Of a DNA stretch of 7,797 bases, positions 5,952 to 7,797 are shown one piece after another. Source of the stretch: an uncultured Veillonella sp. (GTDB taxonomy: Bacteria; Bacillota; Negativicutes; Veillonellales; Veillonellaceae). The position numbers and the translations under genes are program-made. The stretch lies in NCBI GenBank assembly GCA_900766125.1, contig CAAFUD010000280.1:1-7797 (forward strand), read 5' to 3'. How positions within the stretch are numbered: the stretch's first letter is position 1; the number at the start of each line of letters is the position of its first letter. The notes under the pieces were generated by a model that saw only the letters and a program-made list of their open reading frames with translations, had not been told where the DNA came from and searched no databases.

Positions 5952-6449
5952 ATGACATATACTGTTGGCGAAATCGCAAAAAAACTAAATGTGGCACCTT
6001 CTACATTGCGTTACTATGATAAAGAAGGTCTATTACCCTTCGTAGAACGTTCTGCTGGTGGTATCCGTGTATTCCATGACACAGATATGGATTGGCTAGA
6101 ATTGATTGAATGCATGAAGCATACAGGTATGCCTATTAAAGAAATTAAACATTTTATCGACTACTGCGTCGAAGGTGATAGTCGCATCAACGATAGATTA
6201 TCTATTATCAGAAATCAGCGAGATCGCGTATTAGTAGAAATCGAAAGCCTACAAGCACGCTTGTCCATGCTAGAATTTAAAACATGGTTTTATGAACAAG
6301 CTCAAGCAAATGGAACTACTAGTTTTTATGAAAGCTTAACACCTGATGATGTTCCTGTAGAGTATCATAAATATTTCGAACGCAAATGGCGCGCCGATAA
6401 AGAAGCCGCTGAAAAAGGTGAATCACCTAAAAAATATAGAGCTGTATAA
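5952..6449 (+). CDS. MerR-family transcriptional regulator, AdhR/NmlR-like, with Cys54
   Basis: This 165-residue regulator starts with a typical MerR winged helix-turn-helix: YTVGEIAKKLNVAPSTLRYY (3-22), then the wing DKEGLLPF and GGIRVF (36-41). The segment LIECMKHTGMPIKEIKHF (51-68) is the hallmark of the AdhR/NmlR group, and C54 matches the single conserved cysteine those regulators are known to use for aldehyde or thiol stress. A dimerisation coiled coil spans about 79-110, with LSIIRNQRDRVLVEIESL inside it. The C-terminal part (111-165) ends in a charged stretch. There are no CxC or multi-Cys metal sites, which argues against a mercury or copper sensor; C72 is the only other cysteine. 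The ATG follows a perfect AAGGAGG at 5941-5947. It is the only plus-strand gene, divergent from the DXS-like gene whose promoter has the matching architecture, so that gene is its most likely target. Confidence 0.9.
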   Translation: MTYTVGEIAKKLNVAPSTLRYYDKEGLLPFVERSAGGIRVFHDTDMDWLELIECMKHTGMPIKEIKHFIDYCVEGDSRINDRLSIIRNQRDRVLVEIESLQARLSMLEFKTWFYEQAQANGTTSFYESLTPDDVPVEYHKYFERKWRADKEAAEKGESPKKYRAV

Positions 6450-6451
6450 CA

Positions 6452-6485
6452 AAGAGGAGCTATCCAACGGATAGCTCTTCTTCTT
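6452..6485 (+). terminator. Intrinsic terminator of the MerR-family gene
   Basis: A 14-bp stem with one G-U pair (6452-6465 with 6469-6482) closes an AAC loop directly after the stop codon. The 3' arm and tail read TTCTTCTT, a moderately U-rich end. Confidence 0.8.
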
Positions 6486-6492
6486 ACATAGC

Positions 6493-6527
6493 AAAAAGGC
6501 GGTGCAACCAAATGGTTGTACCGCCTT
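6493..6527 (-). terminator. Intrinsic terminator of rpsF-ssb-rpsR
   Basis: A 14-bp GC-rich stem with one mismatch (6496-6509 with 6514-6527) and a 4-base loop is followed on the minus strand by TTTTT. It begins 10 bases after the rpsR stop codon and faces the MerR-gene terminator about 10 bases away, separating two converging transcripts. Confidence 0.9.
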
Positions 6528-6537
6528 GATTCATCAA

Positions 6538-6768
6538 TTATTCAGCAGTGAATGGCAATAAAGCAATTGCACGTGCACGTTTGATAGATGTAGTCAATTT
6601 GCGTTGATGTTTTGCGCAAGTACCGGAAATACGACGAGGTAAGATTTTGCCGCGTTCAGTCGTAAAACGACGAAGTTTAGCAACGTCTTTATAGTCGATT
6701 TGATCGATATGGTCTGCACAGAAAACGCATACTTTTCTTCTTGGCTTTCTGCCTCTATCTCTTCTCAT
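6538..6768 (-). CDS. rpsR: 30S ribosomal protein S18 (bS18), zinc-binding form
   Basis: S18 binds the platform of the 30S subunit as a heterodimer with S6. The 76-residue sequence has the usual length and blocks: an RRDRGRKPRRK basic start, DYKDVAKLRRF (25-35), ERGKILPRRISGTCAKHQRK (38-57), and the end IKRARAIALLPF (62-73). C14, C17, C51 and H54 form a CxxC...CxxH zinc ribbon, so this is the cysteine-containing (C+) paralogue type. Bacteria often carry a C- version elsewhere or switch under zinc limitation. AAGGAGG lies 7 bases before the ATG. It is the last gene of the operon. Confidence 0.97.
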   Translation of the reverse strand: MRRDRGRKPRRKVCVFCADHIDQIDYKDVAKLRRFTTERGKILPRRISGTCAKHQRKLTTSIKRARAIALLPFTAE

Positions 6769-6807
6769 TGCGAATCCTCCTTTTCGAATTAGTAGGAGTC
6801 CCTGACA

Positions 6808-7206
6808 CTAGAACGGGATGTTTTCGTCATCGCCGCCTGTACTGAAACTATCAAAATTGGACCCACCTTCGAAAGAATTAGTATTCATATCAAGGGATTG
6901 GCCCACAAAGTTCGCTACTACTTCAGTAACGTACCGTTTTTGACCGTCCTGAGTCTCGTAAGAACGAGTTTGCAAACGACCTTCTACAAAGCAACGACTA
7001 CCTTTACGAAGATTGCCTGCCGCTTCACCAAGTTTACCCCAAGCAACGCAGTTGATGAAAGCAGTTTGTTCTTTCGTCTCATTTGTTGTGGAATCAATAT
7101 AGGTGTTTGTGGCAGCTACTGTGAAAGTTGCTACAGCACGACCAGTTTTGGTATAGCGTACTTCAGGATCACGAGCTAAATTACCTAGAATTTGTACAGA
7201 GTTCAT
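6808..7206 (-). CDS. ssb: Single-stranded DNA-binding protein
   Basis: SSB coats single-stranded DNA during replication, repair and recombination and recruits partners through its acidic tip. The 132-residue protein has the N-terminal OB fold (about 1-105) with MNSVQILGNLARDPEVRY, GRAVATFTVA (22-31), FINCVAWGK (50-58) and VEGRLQTRSY (74-83). It ends in DDENIPF, the conserved tip that binds other replication proteins. The Gly/Ser/Asn-rich linker is only about 20 residues (106-125), short compared with family members of 150-180 residues. Its position between rpsF and rpsR is the standard Firmicute arrangement, which suggests this is the essential housekeeping copy. GGAGG precedes the start; rpsF ends 19 bases upstream. 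Confidence 0.96.
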   Translation of the reverse strand: MNSVQILGNLARDPEVRYTKTGRAVATFTVAATNTYIDSTTNETKEQTAFINCVAWGKLGEAAGNLRKGSRCFVEGRLQTRSYETQDGQKRYVTEVVANFVGQSLDMNTNSFEGGSNFDSFSTGGDDENIPF

Positions 7207-7225
7207 GTTTTCCTCCAGGCTTTAA

Positions 7226-7510
7226 TTATGCTTCGTGTTTAACAATTAGATGTCTTAGGACTTCATCGTTGATTTTCAATACACGATCGATTTCTTTGAT
7301 TTCAGCAGGTGCTGCTTCAAAGTTGATCAATACATAGAAACCGTCAGTGAATTTCTTCACAGCGTAAGCAAGACGACGCTTGCCCCAACGATCTACCTTT
7401 TCTACTGTGCCGCCTACACGAGCAATTAAAGCTTCTACTTTTTCAATAACAGCGTTAGTTGCTTCCTCTTCAGCTGGTTTCACAATAAACATGACTTCGT
7501 ATTTGTTCAT
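7226..7510 (-). CDS. rpsF: 30S ribosomal protein S6 (bS6)
   Basis: S6 pairs with S18 on the 30S platform. The 94-residue protein shows the bS6 ferredoxin-like fold signatures: NKYEVMFIVKP (2-12), VEKVDRWGKRRLAYAVKKF (36-54), then GFYVLINFEA (57-66) and DRVLKINDEVLRHLIVK (75-91). It opens the rpsF-ssb-rpsR operon. The ribosome site AGGAGGTGAT is a full-length complement of the 16S rRNA 3' end, 5 bases from the ATG. The same site can pair with an upstream CTTCCT in the leader. Confidence 0.97.
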   Translation of the reverse strand: MNKYEVMFIVKPAEEEATNAVIEKVEALIARVGGTVEKVDRWGKRRLAYAVKKFTDGFYVLINFEAAPAEIKEIDRVLKINDEVLRHLIVKHEA

Positions 7511-7519
7511 ACAAAATCA

Positions 7520-7566
7520 CCTCCTCTTTCGGACTAATGCCCCTATCGACACATAGGGGTAGGAAG
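7520..7566 (-). promoter_or_regulatory. Structured rpsF leader that can hide the ribosome binding site; candidate S6:S18 site
   Basis: In the transcript, CUUCCU (7566-7561) can pair with the ribosome site AGGAGG (7525-7520). This outer stem encloses a perfect 7-bp hairpin CCCCUAU/AUAGGGG (7559-7553 with 7546-7540). An unpaired stretch holding CCG (7532-7530) lies between hairpin and ribosome site. Known rpsF leaders in many bacteria bind the S6:S18 complex through a bulge with a conserved CCG that imitates its 16S rRNA site. The match here is by eye and exact consensus pairing was not tested. A further small hairpin GCTTA/TAAGC lies upstream. Confidence 0.6.
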
Positions 7567-7590
7567 TGCTTACCATCAATAAGCCTTACT

Positions 7591-7619
7591 ATTATAACCT
7601 AAAAAAAGAATGAAAGCAA
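7591..7619 (-). promoter_or_regulatory. Promoter of rpsF-ssb-rpsR
   Basis: On the minus strand TTGCTT (7614-7619), a 17-base spacer with a T-run, and TATAAT (7591-7596) form a good vegetative promoter. Initiation near 7584 gives a leader of about 75 nt. The -35 box sits inside the 3' arm of the upstream terminator and the spacer is its U-tract. Confidence 0.82.
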
Positions 7620-7646
7620 GAGCTCAAATTTAAGCCCTTGCTTTCA
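7601..7646 (-). terminator. Terminator of the upstream membrane-protein gene
   Basis: A 14-bp stem with one G-U pair (7611-7624 with 7633-7646) and an 8-base A/T loop is followed on the minus strand by TTCTTTTTTT. It begins 7 bases after the stop codon at 7653. The DNA is shared with the rpsF promoter. Confidence 0.9.
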
Positions 7647-7652
7647 CCACTA

Positions 7653-7797
7653 TTATATACGATTATATTTTTCATCTTCAGGAAAAGCGATAATAGCACA
7701 AATAATTACAAATATTGTGATTACACCCATCATAGGATCTGCTGTATCATTTGGTAAAAAGGTAAGGATCAACGATGATATAATGCCACTACAGATC
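7653..7797 (-). CDS. C-terminal end of an unidentified membrane protein (cut by window edge)
   Basis: An open frame enters from the right edge (first whole codon at 7796) and ends at TAA 7653-7655, giving 47 residues. Two hydrophobic stretches are visible, SGIISSLILTF (3-13) and MGVITIFVIICAIIAF (23-38). They are separated by the short polar turn LPNDTADP, and a charged end DEKYNRI follows. This looks like the last hairpin of a small polytopic membrane protein. A strong terminator follows at once, which supports it being a real gene. I cannot name the family from this fragment. Confidence 0.65.
   Translation of the reverse strand, partial: ICSGIISSLILTFLPNDTADPMMGVITIFVIICAIIAFPEDEKYNRI

Noticed and set aside
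6898..7337. Plus-strand ORFs of 93 and 69 codons opposite ssb and rpsF
   Set aside because: Both are antisense shadows of strongly conserved genes, with no ribosome site or promoter.
1..7797. CRISPR array, tRNA/rRNA genes, insertion sequences
   Set aside because: No regularly spaced repeats, tRNA cloverleaf, rRNA blocks, transposase-like frames or terminal inverted repeats were found by eye.

Overview
The window looks like chromosomal DNA from a low-GC, Gram-negative-type Firmicute. Veillonella or a close relative (Negativicutes) is my best guess, based on protein style, A+T-rich intergenic DNA and strong AAGGAGG-type ribosome binding sites; this is recognition from memory, not a search. All genes but one run on the minus strand, so the layout below is given from high to low coordinates.

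Right edge to about 6490: the end of an unidentified membrane protein (7653-7797) is followed by a terminator whose 3' arm contains the -35 box of the next promoter. That promoter drives rpsF-ssb-rpsR (S6, single-strand binding protein, S18), a conserved ribosomal/replication operon. Its leader can fold so that the rpsF ribosome binding site is paired, which fits autogenous control by S6:S18. The operon ends in a hairpin terminator that faces the terminator of the only plus-strand gene.

5710 to 6482: a MerR-family regulator (5952-6449, plus) lies divergent from a short DXS-like thiamine-diphosphate enzyme (3953-5710, minus). The enzyme gene has a textbook MerR-controlled promoter: TTGACT, a 19-bp spacer, then TATACT, with the dyad CTTAAA-N6-TTTAAG in the spacer. 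The enzyme keeps the thiamine diphosphate machinery of 1-deoxy-D-xylulose-5-phosphate synthase. It lacks about 32 residues in the N-terminal half, and it has lost both arginines that bind the substrate phosphate and the nearby aspartate. The regulator has a single cysteine at position 54, as in the AdhR/NmlR branch that senses aldehydes and electrophiles. Together they suggest an inducible carboligase module acting on a non-phosphorylated acceptor rather than a housekeeping isoprenoid gene. This is the most interesting part of the window.

2991 to 3952: a very A+T-rich spacer with the terminator of the DXS-like gene and several short repeats, then a TTG-initiated exported protein. That protein resembles carboxymuconolactone decarboxylase (CMD) helical domains but contains no cysteine or histidine. 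It ends in a strong terminator.

1 to 2927: a consensus promoter drives trmB (tRNA m7G46 methyltransferase) and ftsW (SEDS peptidoglycan polymerase). The two are one base apart, and the ftsW ribosome binding site lies inside the last codons of trmB. Downstream, uraA (uracil permease, cut by the window edge) has its own promoter, which overlaps the ftsW stop codon.
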